From assembly GCF_022376445.1 (NCBI RefSeq), contig NW_025955198.1, forward strand, positions 1 to 60,379: a stretch of DNA of 60,379 nt, read 5' to 3'. This document shows, piece by piece, positions 45,250 through 58,034 of the stretch. This DNA comes from Fomitopsis serialis (taxonomy: Eukaryota; Basidiomycota; Agaricomycetes; Polyporales; Fomitopsidaceae). Each line of letters opens with the position of its first letter. The stretch's first letter is position 1. The notes under the pieces were generated by a model. That model saw nothing but the letters and a program-made list of their open reading frames with translations, searched no databases and was not told where the DNA came from. The position numbers were made by a program, and so were the translations under genes.

Positions 45250-47093
45250 TCATGCTCTGGTGCAAAGGACTACGGTGTCCTGGTGTTGCAATTGTATCTC
45301 ATCGACAAGAGACTCATACGGGAAATCGGTGTGCACGAAAGACTCACTCTCAAGAGCAATGCACGCCTTTCCATACGCCGCCGAATCAGTAGGGATGAGT
45401 TTGCAGCTAGTTGCGTGATGCCGGATGAGAGAATCTTTGGAGACGAAGTCGCCGCCGCAGTAGTCGCAGTCGACTGCAAAGAGCCTGAGATGCACCTTCA
45501 TTATATGCTTCACCAAACCGTCGTTGTCGACCAGTATAAAACTCGAGCACCGGATCCTCGAGCCGTCAGACCAAGGGCACTGGTCTTTGCTTTGTGGAAC
45601 ATTCGGCAGCGACATGGTTTTGAGGCAGCTTTTCAGATGCTGGCGCCATTTCCTACAGCTCTTGCCACAGTTGCCACAGTCATTATACGAGCATGAGGGG
45701 GAAACGCGACATCGACGTCCGTATTGGTCTTCTTGGCGGAGGTTACAGTGCCATGACCTGCGCTTTGAAGTCTGGCCATAGTATTATGAGAAGAGAGGGA
45801 GCGGAGGCATGGGATGTTCTCACCTTGCCCCTCCGCTCTCAGCGCAGCCAGGGCCATTGGCGACATGAACCAGGTTTTCGGCTGGGCGAGAGTCTACGGA
45901 AATTTCGCGGGACGGTTCGATTTCGAATGAAGGCGCAAGCGGTTTTGGGGCCGACGGAGGATAGTATGCGTTGTGTACGGCAGCAGGGAAGGTTGTCGAC
46001 GGTGCCCAGGGGCGCGTACCATGCGTGATGTTCGTGTCCGGCAACGGAATAGGTTGAACAGTGCTACTGCAGTCCACGTGAGGGGGAGGAGTAAGAGACG
46101 ACGGCCCAGCCACGGTCGCATCGAGGTTCGCGACGAAGCCGCCGGTGCTAACTTCGAAATCGACCGCAGGCAGAGTTCCGTAGACGGAAGAAGGCAACGC
46201 CATCGCGTGGGCGAATGCGTTCGCTGGGGGCAACCCACCGGACCCATGCGAGCTGAGCCAGTTATTCGCGGGCATGGGGGGTCCAACTCTGATGCCGTTA
46301 ATGGTCTGTAGATTCGCGTAGACCTGTCGCGGATGTTGAGGCCGCCATGGGATCGAGCCACCCACACGCTCGGCTGTGCCATGCCCATGGGTGTCGGTGG
46401 CCGTATCATTCTGGCCATCACCGAAGTTATTAGAGTTTGCAGAGTACACTGGGACGTGGACGCTGTCACTCTGTAGAGCCTATTTATAATACTGGTATCG
46501 AATCGCTGACGTATCTGCTCACCTGATGATGGCGATTGTTGTGAGCTGTATCATTTTCCGTACACGACAAGGTCTCGTAAGGACGGGCGAAATAGTGAAG
46601 AGGTGTGGTTGGTGCGAGCTGCGGGATTAAACAGCATGTAAATGTCGTTGTACGATTTGTGCCGCTAATGATAATACTGACAACGAAAGACAGTTCAGAG
46701 TCATAATCCTCTGTGACAGGGTTCGACGTGTACGACGCAGGCCGGTGGTCCTTGAATTGCGTGGGGGCTGCAGTATTTCCGCGAACTGTCGACGGAGCGG
46801 TGGAAGATGGGAGCTGAGGAGTGAAGGGCGGGTCTTCAGAGTGTCCATGGTGCTGGAGAACACTGTTGTTGTTGCGCTGACGGACATTATTAGCTCAGAC
46901 ACCGAACGCCGGATCCGTGACAAAAGCACGTCATTACCTTATGCATACTCGAGTTTTGGCCGATATGAGCATGAGCGGCGTACTCAGTACCTGAGCGGTC
47001 CCGACCGGCAGTTGTGGTCCTTCGCCGTAGAGGCTGGCTTGGTGGGTTGTCGGCGTAGATTTGACGTGTATCGTTGCCAGGAGGGCGGCGCAT
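45250..47093 (-). CDS. Zinc-finger protein with extra Cys-rich module, array copy 9 (533 aa)
   Basis: Minus-strand exons 47093-46938, 46876-46682, 46618-46523, 46470-45824 and 45757-45250, all in phase, the most finely split member. The leader is rich in Pro, Ser, Asn and His. The C-terminal domain begins with a dense Cys cluster (RCRVSPSCSYNDCGNCGKSC, then H-x3-C), followed by C-x9-C-x13-H-x4-H (starting CPWSDG) and a last finger C-x2-C-x12-H-x4-C (starting CDYC, helix VSKDSLIRH). This is the same plan as copy 7 (33-35 kb), so the two form a subgroup. A tail of about 50 residues follows. Likely a nuclear regulator, inferred from the fingers only. Confidence 0.8.
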
Positions 47094-50040
47094 GTTGTGA
47101 AAAAGATCGTGGAGGTCCTCAAGTCGACAAGGTTGTTCGCGATGGGTCGATGGAGGCGACGCAGTAAGCGAAAGGAGGTTAAGGAACGATGAAGAGCCGT
47201 CGACGTGGTAGCACTTGAGGTAGAGCTGAGTTGCTCCAGTTGCTTTATACTGTAGCGGGGCTGGTGAGATAAAGAAACTGAAGGCGACAACTAGAAGGGC
47301 ATGCCCGCCATGCGTTTGCTGAGCGCGTTGTTCGTTCCACCTGGGCCTAAATCCCACCCACACAGGCTTGAGAATGGGTAGACGAGTGGACTTGTGGAGA
47401 TGACGAAGGCCCGCCGCGGCGAGGTCCAGGCATGGTCCTCTTCAAGGTTAGGATCGGGGACGCCCGCGAGATCGCAGAGATGAATACGATGGCGCGGATA
47501 TTGGGCACTTGTCCATAATGAACAAGTAACCGGCTGCAATATCAGTTATGATTTACTCACAAGGTATATCTTGTTGCATCCTCGCCGATGTGCCCTCCAA
47601 TACCTTCTCCTTCTGTGGTGTTGAGAGAACCATGCGGCGCCAGCATGCGAGGAGTGTAGCTGTAGTGAGGGATGGAGACGGACCGCACACCCGGGTCAAC
47701 TGGATGAACGAAAACCGATGTGGAGGGGGGAAGGCCTGCTCGACAGGTCTTTCAGCGGTTGCGTATTAAATACCGTGGTCCCCCCTGTCATTCTGTGTGA
47801 GCGGGGCGCGCATAGAAGCCGACTCTACCTTCCCGGCCACTATCATCATAACCCAGGACACCCGCTGGGTCTTTCATAATCGCAACTGTGGTGACTGTCA
47901 TTTTCCCCCTGCCCACTGTTCACCACGGAGACGGCGTAGCAGCGACGCTCGTCCGGTAAGTGAGCACCTACGGATAGCTGAGTCGCTCATATCGACTCAG
48001 CAGCGCCAGGCTCGAACGCCCAATGCTGTGCGAGTCTCCCACAGGGAACCTGTCATAGTGAACCAGGACGACCACACGGACGTGAGCCTAACCATTGCCT
48101 GGGATGCTAGGGCGAGATAAGGACGTGATGTGCTCGCAGAAGATTCCTCTTGTCGCGTCACTGGTGGGTCGCATAGCTCCCATTTAACATGGGAGCTACA
48201 CTACATGACAGCTGCCGGGAAGCCACCCAGAGGAACGTCTGGTATACTGCAGAAAAAATACAGGAGCCCACCGTAGATGCAACGCGCGAGGTCCGCGTCC
48301 GAGAGAGCATCGAGGCACCTCAGGCCCGGGGGGAATCCGGTCCGCCAGAATATTCCCAATGCAAGTATACGACGTACCTGCTCATGTGTCGACGAAGGGT
48401 TTGTCCACCTGGGCAGGCTTTTAAAATGGGATGAAATAGAGCTGAGTAGTCCCCGTGGACGTAAGACGTTATTCACTTAGCGGAACGCTGCCAGACCAGT
48501 CTTGATAGCCGGGATACGGCGCAACGAGAACAAAACACATAGTGATGTTTTTGACAGATTGCGGGGAGCCTGAAACTCGGCTGTGCCGCGACGAGGCTGA
48601 TAGGTGGTGCGTCAGCCAATTGCTAGCCATCTCGGTAATAGGAAATTACGGGAGCGCTCCTGCGGCTGACACCTCCAGGAGCACACAACCACCCACGACC
48701 GACCATGCGGCCACTGATCTTGAGATGGTATGTGACTTACCTCGACCCGGATCAATGTGATATCGAAAAGGAGACCGCCTGTGTAGCGTTAACACGAGGT
48801 CGCTGTACTCGGACAAATGAACGTGGTTTCCGTGACCTGTGTTGCACGGGGCCGTACAGGTCATTATAGTCTTTTTCTGTACGTGAAAGAAAAAGCCAGG
48901 CCAGACGGAAAGAGCTAAGATCACGACAGAACATGGGTCAGTGCAGTCGAAAGCGAAACTTGCAAGCTGTCAGGCTACTCACAGAGAAACAAGGGCGGAG
49001 GACCAGCACCTCGGACCAAGTTAACAACAGCATCGCCACCGGGCACCCGCGAACTCACGCCAGTTGAAGATGATGACAATGTACGACCTTGTCGTAGTAC
49101 TTGGGTCTATAAGACGTGGATTGCGACGTGCGTAGGACCTAGGTGAGCACCGTGAGCCTGAGGCCTGGCCTGGAGGCGGCTACTGATGACTTGCTGCCGG
49201 CCGGCGTGGCGCCTCTCTTAGCACTTCTAGCTTCCTGGCACCTCTCGGACGCCTCCCACTCCTCACGGCCATGACACTGCATGCACTTCTATACTAGCGA
49301 CGACTCAACTGCGCTCGCGTGGAGAGGCCTCGTCCATACTATCTCCACCAGTATGCCGCCGAAAATCATTGTCAGCGCTCTGAGGCGACGCACGCACACA
49401 CCTCGACTACTCATGGTCGCGAAATCATTGAAGCAGGCATACGGCTCAAATGTCGGGATACGTGAAGCTGGAGATCATCAGGGGAGGGAGCGACGACTCG
49501 GCAAAACTTGTTTGGCCCTCTTTGGCTGGCCCCGACGCACCACTACGCACCACCGTTGTCTCCGCAGAGGAGAGCCCATGACAATCTCTTCTCAACCTCG
49601 GCCACGAAACTCATGTCAACCAGTCCCCCTCCTTGGACCTCCTCCACTCCTCCTCGGCCACGAAACTCACGACACCAGGTGCTGTGGTCGTTCTGCCGAT
49701 GTGTGCAAAGCGACAGCCATAATGACTGGAAAACGAGAGTGGAGGCGAACGTCTGCTGGGATTATGCTGTCGACTGTCAGTGAGGTCCAGACATTCTATA
49801 CACCCTTCATACTTCAAAGCTTCAAACTCAAGCTTCACACCCTGTGTGACGTGGTCGCTTGGACGCGACGCAGCTATCTGATACGTTGTGCTTCCCAACC
49901 GCTCCACTTCTATCTGGCGTCAGTCGGAATGTCGCTCCCCTCTTGCCACACTTGAGCTCGACTGTAAGTTATACTTCCGTTCGTCATGTCATTATGACCA
50001 CGCATCCTTTCCTGATGTCGACCTCCTTATCTGCTGAACC
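47094..50040. other. Gene-poor stretch
   Basis: No gene recognised in about 3 kb. A 224-codon frame at 49281-49955 has no domain and poor protein-like composition. A frame at 47797-48120 (GTG start) reads protein-like in part (TQDTRWVFHNRNCGDC) but lacks support. An 18-base direct repeat, CCTCGGCCACGAAACTCA, occurs twice near 49.60-49.67 kb. Confidence 0.4.
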
Positions 50041-50337
50041 TTCTTCAGCTTATTCTACAAGGTCGGTCGCCTTGTACTGAGCGGGCTATACAACATCCTC
50101 GGGATCGAGCCAGCCGATGGGCCTGATCTTACAATTCCGACGGTTCACGATGAGAAATGCCTGCTTTGCATCACGGCTGACCGATACAATACAGCTGGTC
50201 ATGTACTACGAGACTATACTCTTGTAGCTCAACGGCAATTCCATCTTCATAATGTAGCTATGATGGACATACTCTTGCGTTACACGTCAAAGAATCTAGG
50301 GACCAGCGTTAGTAAGCCGTGCCTCTCCCGAATTTAG
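50041..50337 (+). CDS. Unrecognised open exon without a start codon
   Basis: A single frame is open for about 99 codons and has strongly protein-like composition: LFYKVGRLVLSGLYNILG, PTVHDEKCLLCITADRYN, HVLRDYTLVAQRQFHLHN. It begins right after a plausible acceptor (CCTTCTTCAG) and has no early ATG. A good donor (GTAAGC) lies near its end, at about 50311. The exon upstream of the donor at about 49963 (GTAAGT) does not join in phase. I do not recognise the family. It is either one exon of a gene I cannot complete or the remnant of a decayed gene. Confidence 0.4.
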   Translation, partial: FFSLFYKVGRLVLSGLYNILGIEPADGPDLTIPTVHDEKCLLCITADRYNTAGHVLRDYTLVAQRQFHLHNVAMMDILLRYTSKNLGTSVSKPCLSRI

Positions 50338-52648
50338 TCTCTTCCACTACTAAAATCCATTAGGTTTCCGAGGACGTTGGTATAGATCTGGTTGAAGGCC
50401 CGGGATGAATAGAACTCAAACGAGGTTAATCGCGGAAGATGATCCAATGGGATCGCACTGATACACATGCAAGTCATATATCAAGCAACGCAAACCATCG
50501 ACCACATTCTATGCCGCTTCGGATACGGGGGCATGTCGGGCTCCAGTGGCGTTTCAGTTGTATGTCTGCTCGTCACTGAGATCGCTGTCACATAATATTG
50601 ATGGTCACATAACTTCTAGGCCACGCAGTGCGACGGCCCGGGTCAATACCTGACCTCACGTCCCCCGCCTCGCACTCGGTGTCCCTCTATCATCCTCTTC
50701 TTGACCACCGCCCTCATTTTGAATGACAGATTGTCGTGTGGCAGCAGTGCGTCTTGCGGGTGGACGGCCACCATCTACTGCCAGATGCAACGGAACTTTG
50801 ACAGAGCGCCGGCGTTGACAACGCGCCTTCAACCAACTGGTGGACCCATCGAAACGCCGGGGCTGTGAGTTTCATTCACAGCAATGAGAACAATTGGAAG
50901 GAGAGACGTTGGCGCCTCTCCAAGTTCGATCCTTATCCCAACCTTATCTGTGCCGCCTTGCTGGCGGCTGGCCGCTCTCATTGCGCTAAGCTCACATACA
51001 GTTGTATCATCTATGTTACGTTCTCTAGATCAGCTGCTTGCCTAGCAGATTCGATCGACGGCAACTCGTGGTGTAAAGGCCTTGCTCGCGAACATTCAGA
51101 CAACCACTGACAATGCCCACTCGCCCTCTTCGCCGCAGGTCCCGTTCACTAAAATATGAAAAGCCATTCAACGACAGTCGAGCACTGCCATGTCGCGGGG
51201 TTGTTCAGCGTACCTTAGCCTTGCCTTAGCCATCTTGACACGCTCACTGAGTTCTCAGACTGACACGACGTTGGCTTCTACCAGTCTTCAAGCATTTGGT
51301 AGCTGTCATCAGGAGGACATATATCACTAGGCAGGGTAGTAGGGGACGCAAATGACAATCTGGTGCCGGTGGTGAGTAGCACTTGTATTGAGACTAACAC
51401 TACAACCTCCGTAGGCTTGAAGAGAAGCTGTTCAAAAACGTCAATAGATCGTTCATACCATTGGCGTCGTGTACCACAGTACGCTCAAGGGCTCCCTGGA
51501 CCACTAAATACTATCCAATCAGAGTACACACAGTGACCGTACTTATTGGCAGTTGCATGAGTTATCCACGTCAGGAGGTTGAAACGAACCACTGTCCCTT
51601 TCCTCGACTGCAGGCAATGCCCAGCACGTATGTCAGATCAGACTATTCGCCGTGTTGAATGACGCACTGACGCATTTAGCCCTAGGGCCTTCCCCCTTCG
51701 CACACAGAGCCCAGCGTAATCTAGCCTCACGAATGTTTGCTCAATTACATGAATCTCCGCGTTCTCGACGAGTATACTGGTATGCGGGCGGCTATCAGTC
51801 CTAGTTGTGACGATCACTGACATACTGGATGTTCGTCGCGCTCAAAATTGTCAGATGTACGTTCTGTATGCGTCTTCTCATTAATACAGGATGTTTACTG
51901 ACGTACTTGCCATTCCAGCATAGGGTGGCGACACTCACTGAAAGATTGGTTTTACGCACCATCTATCTATATCTTCAGTGTTAACCGCCTTCACTTTCCG
52001 TGTCAAGATGATTAGATGCTCATGCCCGCTTATTGAACAGGCATCCTGGCCCATATTTGAAACCGTCGTACGGTCTACTCAACAAACTGCAAACTGCACA
52101 TGTTGTGTCGCCAGCACGTCTCTGACTCCTCGGTGGTCCCGGGTCACTCCCCCTCGTATGATCACTTCCGTCTTGCTTTTTGAATTTCTCCCCTTCTCAA
52201 CGAGCCCAAGCGGAAAGCCTACGGGATCCCACATAAGTGCATTCTTGCGGTGGTATGCCCACTGCTTGTGACCTGCTTATCGTGCGTTTCTCCGACTCTC
52301 CCTTTCAAACGGTGTTGTCTATGAACCTCATCGATCCGTCTTCTGCGAGCGCCGGCGTCCATGGGACCCAGGTGTGTCACATTCGTCAAGACCGCGACCA
52401 TGATGAATGTCGGGAAGGTGACATATGACCCAAGGTAATCTAGGGTAAAATCCGAGTATTACCCGACCACGAGCGATACTTAACGCCTGCGGTGTTAGTC
52501 GAGGCGGCGAGGCACCGTGAACAGTGCCTCAACTCCAAGCTGGTAGTACAGCCTCGAAGTTCACTGTAAAGATGACCAAGACATACAACTCTCTCACTCG
52601 TACGCATGAATATCGCTACGACGAGAGTGTGGCACACTGACTCTTGTC
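50338..52648. other. Gene-poor stretch
   Basis: Only short frames; the longest (51978-52271) carries no domain. The right end should hold the promoter of the dioxygenase gene at 52649. Confidence 0.4.
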
Positions 52649-53691
52649 ATGCAATTAGCTGAGCAGGTCGACTTCTTCCTGGAGAACGGCTACATCGTCA
52701 TCAAGCAGGCTTTCACAAAGCGAAAGGCTGCTGAATGGACGAAAGAGATGTGGACGCGTCTCGGTCTCGATCCGGTCGACAAGTCGACCTGGGACCGGGA
52801 GCGCATACATATGCCATGGCACAAGCGTGAGGCTGTATCCACCTTCGCACCAAAGGCAAGCCTGTCTGCTCATTATAAGAGGTCTGCCACCGACGTTCTG
52901 CACAGGCATGGGATGCGATAAAGGATCTGCTGGGGGGCGAAGAGCGCATCGACGAGGCGAGCAGCTCTTGGGGCGACAGCTTCATCGTGAACCTCGGTGC
53001 GCCCCAATACGAGGGCGACGTGCAGATCGACCCGCGCGACCTCGACAACTGGCACGTCGACGGCGACTTTTTCGTGCACTTCCTCGACTCGCCCGAGCAA
53101 GCGCTGCTCGTCATCCCACTGTACTCCGACATCAAGCATCGTGGCGGCGCGACCTACATCTCGCCGGATGGCATTGACCTCGTCGCGCCGTACCTCGCCG
53201 CTCATCCCGAAGGGTGCCTCCCTACGGGTCTCTCGTTCACGCCGAGCACGAGCACATACGAGAACCCAAAGGACCACCCAGAGCACCTCGATTTCCTCAA
53301 GGAGATCAAGGACTGCGAGCGCTTCGCCGAGATGACCGGCGAGATCGGCGACGTCGTGCTCCTGCATCCGCTCATGCTGCACACCGCCTCGAAGAACCAC
53401 CTCCGCGAGGCGCGCATCATCACAAACCCGCCTGTGTCGCTGAAGGCGCCGTTCAACTTCAACCGCGAGAACCCGGATGACTTCAGCCTCGTCGAGCTGA
53501 AGACGTTGAGGGCGCTCGGCGTCGACCGTCTGGATTTCAAGCCGACGACGGAGCGGAGACGGGTGGTGCCGAGGCGGGTGTTGTTGCAGCAGAAGATGCT
53601 TGAGGAGGAGAAGAAGCGCTTGGAAGCATTGCAGAGGGCCGACAAGGCTGTGGACGTCTCGAGCACCGCACCTGCCATCGCAGTCGCTTGA
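52649..53691 (+). CDS. Phytanoyl-CoA dioxygenase-type Fe(II)/2-oxoglutarate oxygenase (330 aa)
   Basis: Exons 52649-52855 and 52906-53691. The intron has a GC donor (AAG|GCAAGC) and an ordinary AG acceptor; no GT donor nearby keeps the frame. The iron-binding triad is visible: H119-x-D121 in WHVDGDFF and the distal H228 in LLHPLMLHTAS, with R239 (EARI) as the likely 2-oxoglutarate-binding Arg. The N terminus (FFLENGYIVIKQAF) is typical of the PhyH superfamily. The last 60 residues are charged and probably helical. There is no signal peptide or membrane segment, so it is probably cytosolic. Members of this superfamily hydroxylate lipids, alkaloid-like compounds or other small molecules; the substrate here is unknown. 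No cluster partners are adjacent. Confidence 0.88.
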
Positions 53692-56600
53692 AGTGCCCAC
53701 AGGAGCTGATAAAAGAGTAATGTTCATATGTATAGTACGTGAGGCGACATCGATCGTCCAGTGTACATGTCAATCGAGCGTAGCTATGTACTTGTACTGG
53801 AACGCTAGTGGAGACGACATACTGGTTATTTATAGTTGTCCGTAACAAGAAGTGAGTGTTCGGAACAAGAGTACGATCATGTGTCCTATACAAAAACAAG
53901 AATGTCTGGGGGCTCGATATCGAATCCGAGGCACTCGACCAAGACCCCAAGTAGGCTACCACTATCATCAAGAGAGACAATATGGTTGGAAGGACGGCAT
54001 CAACGCCTACATAGTTTGAACTTCAATGAAAGATGCCGACGTTGATGAAGCGCATGGAAATACTCACCCCGCGCCGGGGCACGTCAGTCGGTGACGATTG
54101 TATATATCTTTACGTTCAAAAGTCTGTCCACAGCCCGTACAGACGATTTGGGATCCGGCCGGGACAGATGCAGCATCGTAAGACCCAGCGATGGCGAGGT
54201 ACTTGGGCGACCTGCAGTGCACCAAGGCTCAGTAGAAAGCACAGAATGCGCTGGTATTTGACCGACTCACTTCGCAAAAGTGTCTGAACCAGCGGCCATG
54301 AGTTCTAGGGGCTTGAGACTGACAGGAAGGTGTGCTATACAGGCGTATATGCTGAGTTGAATGACAACGAGAATTGGAGTGAAAGGCTTAGTGAGGGAGA
54401 TGAGATGGGACGAGACGAGACAGGTGTTGACTGGTGGACAACACCACATTCCCTGCTTATAACGACCCGCAGCGGCCATTCCCGTTGTCGACCAACTACT
54501 CGCAACCGCATACCGCAGCGGTGCTGGCGGAGTCGGACGACAGGCAGGTCCCGCATGTCCTATGCACAGGGGATGTTTACTGAGGAGAACCACACACCTG
54601 TCAAACTTGAGCTCAGCGACTTCCGCATGACGTGGTGCGTCTAGACGAGAAGGGCTCACCACACCAAGTTGAGCCAGGTAAGGTGCTCTCGATACCACAG
54701 CCCGCAATTACCATTTGGATGACCTGTGTTCCGTGTTGACTGGTAACCCTTGGGCGGCGTCGTCGTGACGAGCTCAAACCCTCACATGCGCAGGCGCACG
54801 TCGTCCGGGCTGCGACAGCGGCAGGCACTATTAACCATGGTTAGTCCCTCCCCCGGTTCATCCACATAGACTCTAGTTGATAGGGTAGTAGAATGCAAAC
54901 CGTAAGGTATCACGGCTTCGCAAAAGAGAGAAAGCAGTGTGTCCGTTTATCAACGTCTGACGCCCCATCGCACCGAACTCGGGTCAACATCCCCAGATAT
55001 TGAGGCTCTGATCCTAGTATTGACCTCTTTCGCATATGCATTTCACCCGAGGTCGGTGAAAACCGTGACCCAAAATGCGGTGTGTTATATCCCAATACGG
55101 ATAGGCCACAGTAACTGGTGTCGTCATCGGCGAGTTCGTTGAAACACTCCCACTAAGTAGATGGATTGGAATTCGCACCTTCGTCGGCCGCGCGGTCAGC
55201 CTTTCGCTCTCAGATGTGGCTGAGGGGTCTAGCATAACATAGCTTGTTCCTGGCATCAAACCTTCAGCCCCGTGCTGGGACAAAAAAAGACTTACTCGAC
55301 GGTCAATTCTGATTGCACGCACTCGTCTGCCAGACAAGTGCATACTTGCAATTGCTGCGACTCCTTTGCTTTCAGGTGCACACGGACACTCGGTGCTCCG
55401 GAGGAACACGAGGCGAACTGGCATACCATCTGCCCTACACTGGGCGTCACTGATCGATCCGACATGTGCACGCGAAGCTGTAGGCAGACACACAGACATC
55501 GAAGTCGACAAAGACAGAGCACCGCACGTACCGGTACCCGCATTTGCTGCGGGGCGGGATGCAATGAGGATTGCAGTATGAACGTCAATGCATCGTCTAT
55601 CAAGCGGTCGGACGACTCACCTCGTGTTCCCAGGACTGGTGCACGCGTTGAAGCGCTGGGCGTAAGTCTATGCGCGCTGGCATGGCCAGATGAGCGGAGA
55701 TTTTTGGAGCCCGCGAATCCAAGTAAAGCACCTATAACCTCTCGCCTCTACAAGGTTCGCCGGTTTGACTACTTTCCGAAGGCGCTGCACGACGCCGCGA
55801 TATCGAGTATCGCCGCGAACCCTTCGCCCTCATCAGCCGCTAACTTACAGCCAAGTGAGCACACGAGCTACAGTAGCTGGTCGACATTGCGCCTATGCCA
55901 ACCGGTGTCATTCAATCTTGTATGAACCGTCCCCAGATTTGAAAGGACCACTGTGGTTGAGCGGGGACCCAAACAACTATGCGTGGCTCGCGCTTCACAA
56001 AATTACTGTGATTGATTGGTCCATCACAGGTGAAGACGATCTAATAATTCGCCTGGCTGTCTCCCTCAAAAATGAGCCTACCATTAGAACAACGGAAGAA
56101 CTAGACCGTACCTGCGCCAACTATAGTCACAGCCTTCAGGAGCAGAGCACAACCCGAGTGTGATCGCTGTGTGCGGTTGCAAGATCGCGACTGTGTTCCT
56201 TGCAATCCTAGGATCCGTCGCTGAACAAAACGGGACTTAATGAGCATAATCTCAAACCAAGATGCCAGGCTGGTGCTTCTCGGACTGGCCTTATTTGATT
56301 AGCAGACTATAGTCGAGAGTAGCGGGCAACTCACCTTGCTGTCCGCTTCAGAGAACAAATTTTTTGATGTAACGGCCGGTAAGACCTTAACGCCCCGATG
56401 GAGAAAATGGACATGAAAGCTGAACCAAGTAATCTGCACGATTTTGTTGAACACCAGCTTTCAAATACCCTCATCGGACCAAACCAGGCAGCGCAGCACC
56501 GCTTGTGGTGTAGATGGGCGCATATGGGCGCGATGACAAAGATCAACAGTGATATGCGGATGCCGGTTATCACGCACTGGCCCAAATACACACAAGAATA

Positions 56601-56759
56601 GTACACTAAGAACGAAATCGAGCTTGCGGACCCGACGTCAATATGATGAACACTAATACAAGCGAACCGCAGTACGCACAAAGAACCGCCGGGCAAGGAT
56701 ATCAACACCGCTCTCAAACCGGCATCTTCCCCCAGACCCGCGCATCTCACGGGATGAGT
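53692..56759. other. Gene-poor stretch with coding-like scraps
   Basis: Two places look protein-like: 54431-54583 (plus; TTFPAYNDPQRPFPLSTNY) with a possible continuation at 54585-54645 (HTPVKLELSDFRMTW), and 55735-56160 (plus; RRFDYFPKALHDAAISSI, then KGPLWLSGDPNNYAWLALH in another frame). No complete gene can be assembled. They may be remnants of lost genes. Confidence 0.4.
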
Positions 56760-58034
56760 TCACCTTCCCCAGTCCCCCGCATTCCGCGCCAGTATCCGTG
56801 CATTGTTCACGAACGCTCGGACGAGCTCATCGAATGCGCCCCTCTCCAAGTCGGAGACGCTCGGATCACCGCGTTTCATCGCTGCGGACAGGAGATACTC
56901 CGGACGAGCAAACTCGATTTCTAGTTCGTGGAAGACTTCCGCCTGTGAGAATCTCTGAGCACGGACGCATCCCAAGCACACAGTAAGGGTAAGTACCTTC
57001 GTCCCTGGCCCGGAAGAGGATGTTACTTGTGTGAGGTCGATGGCGAACTCCTCGTGTGAGTAACTCATCCGATCTTTTCGTCGTGTATGGCTAGCGGTTC
57101 CAATTGGAGGAGGGACTATTGGCATATAAATTAGCAAATCCCATTTAAATCGGCACAGTACGAACCCGGAATTTCGACGTTCACGCTGATTCGCCAGTCG
57201 ACTGGTCTCTTCGGACTGTATATGTCCAGGTCGCCTAGGCGCACCTTCCGTACGCATTGTTCAACCTTCCCCGACTTCTCGTCGCGTGTCACGCGTATCT
57301 TGTCGCGCGAGTCGGGGTGCTGGTAGAAGGAATCGACGAGCCGGAGGTGTGCGTAGGTGATCGAAGATGTTGCGGAAGGCGGTGGTGAGACTTTGAGGCC
57401 ATTTAGTAGCTCATTGAAGTGTTTATGTTGCATCTAGTGGCGTACGTCGTGTTAAGACAGGCGATAACACGGCAGAGGTGGCAGGGAAATGGGATGAAGA
57501 CATGACTGAAGACACGCACTGGCGACATATTGGACTCAAACCGGTAGTCGATCGTGTTCGGCATTAGTACTGTGTGAAGACAAGATCGACGAGGTAAATT
57601 GAAGATTGGCATGAGATTGGCGCATTTCACATGAGAAAGGCTACTCGCCACCAAGAAGGGTACAGCGACGTACTCGACTCAACAAGCACCGGCAGTTGTA
57701 TTCTCTGCCCGCTCGCCTTATCCTTCAGCACGCCAATCTTCGCCTCCACCTCCACCTGACCCTCGACCTCTCGCCTTGTCATGATTGTGTGGTGCACAAA
57801 GTCGGCGATCTCACGTATGAACTCGTCCAATGGCTCGACGCCGAGAATTGACAATGATAGAGGAGGCAAAGGTTGTGGTGTACCGCCATTTCCGTGTGCG
57901 TTCCCATTGCTGCCAGGATGCACGGAGCCCGACGTGGACGGGCGGGCACTGGAGGGTGGTGGCGTTCTGCGTGCACGTTTCGGTGGTCTGTGACTGTCGT
58001 ATTCTGTATCTTCATATTGTTCTCTAACATCCAT
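56760..58034 (-). CDS. CET1: mRNA-capping RNA 5'-triphosphatase (326 aa)
   Basis: Minus-strand exons 58034-57674, 57569-57520, 57433-57166, 57115-56997 and 56942-56760, all in phase. This is the fungal metal-dependent triphosphatase that removes the gamma phosphate from nascent mRNA, the first step of cap formation, in the nucleus. The tunnel-enzyme motifs are present: E95-x-E97-x-K99 (EVEAKIG) on the first strand, RVTRDEKSGKVEQCVRKVRL, DWRISVNVE, and E272-L-E274-I-E276 near the C terminus. Residues 1-60 are disordered and basic (KRARR). The SNM-x-P-x-QHKHFN block and FARPEYLL are also as expected. It is compact compared with budding-yeast Cet1, as is usual in basidiomycetes. The start ATG at 58034 is the first in frame. 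It shares a 290-base promoter region with the divergent dehydrogenase gene. Confidence 0.93.

Noticed and set aside
49281..49955. A 224-codon frame
   Set aside because: No domain or paralogue, amino-acid texture is not protein-like, and a competing frame lies opposite.
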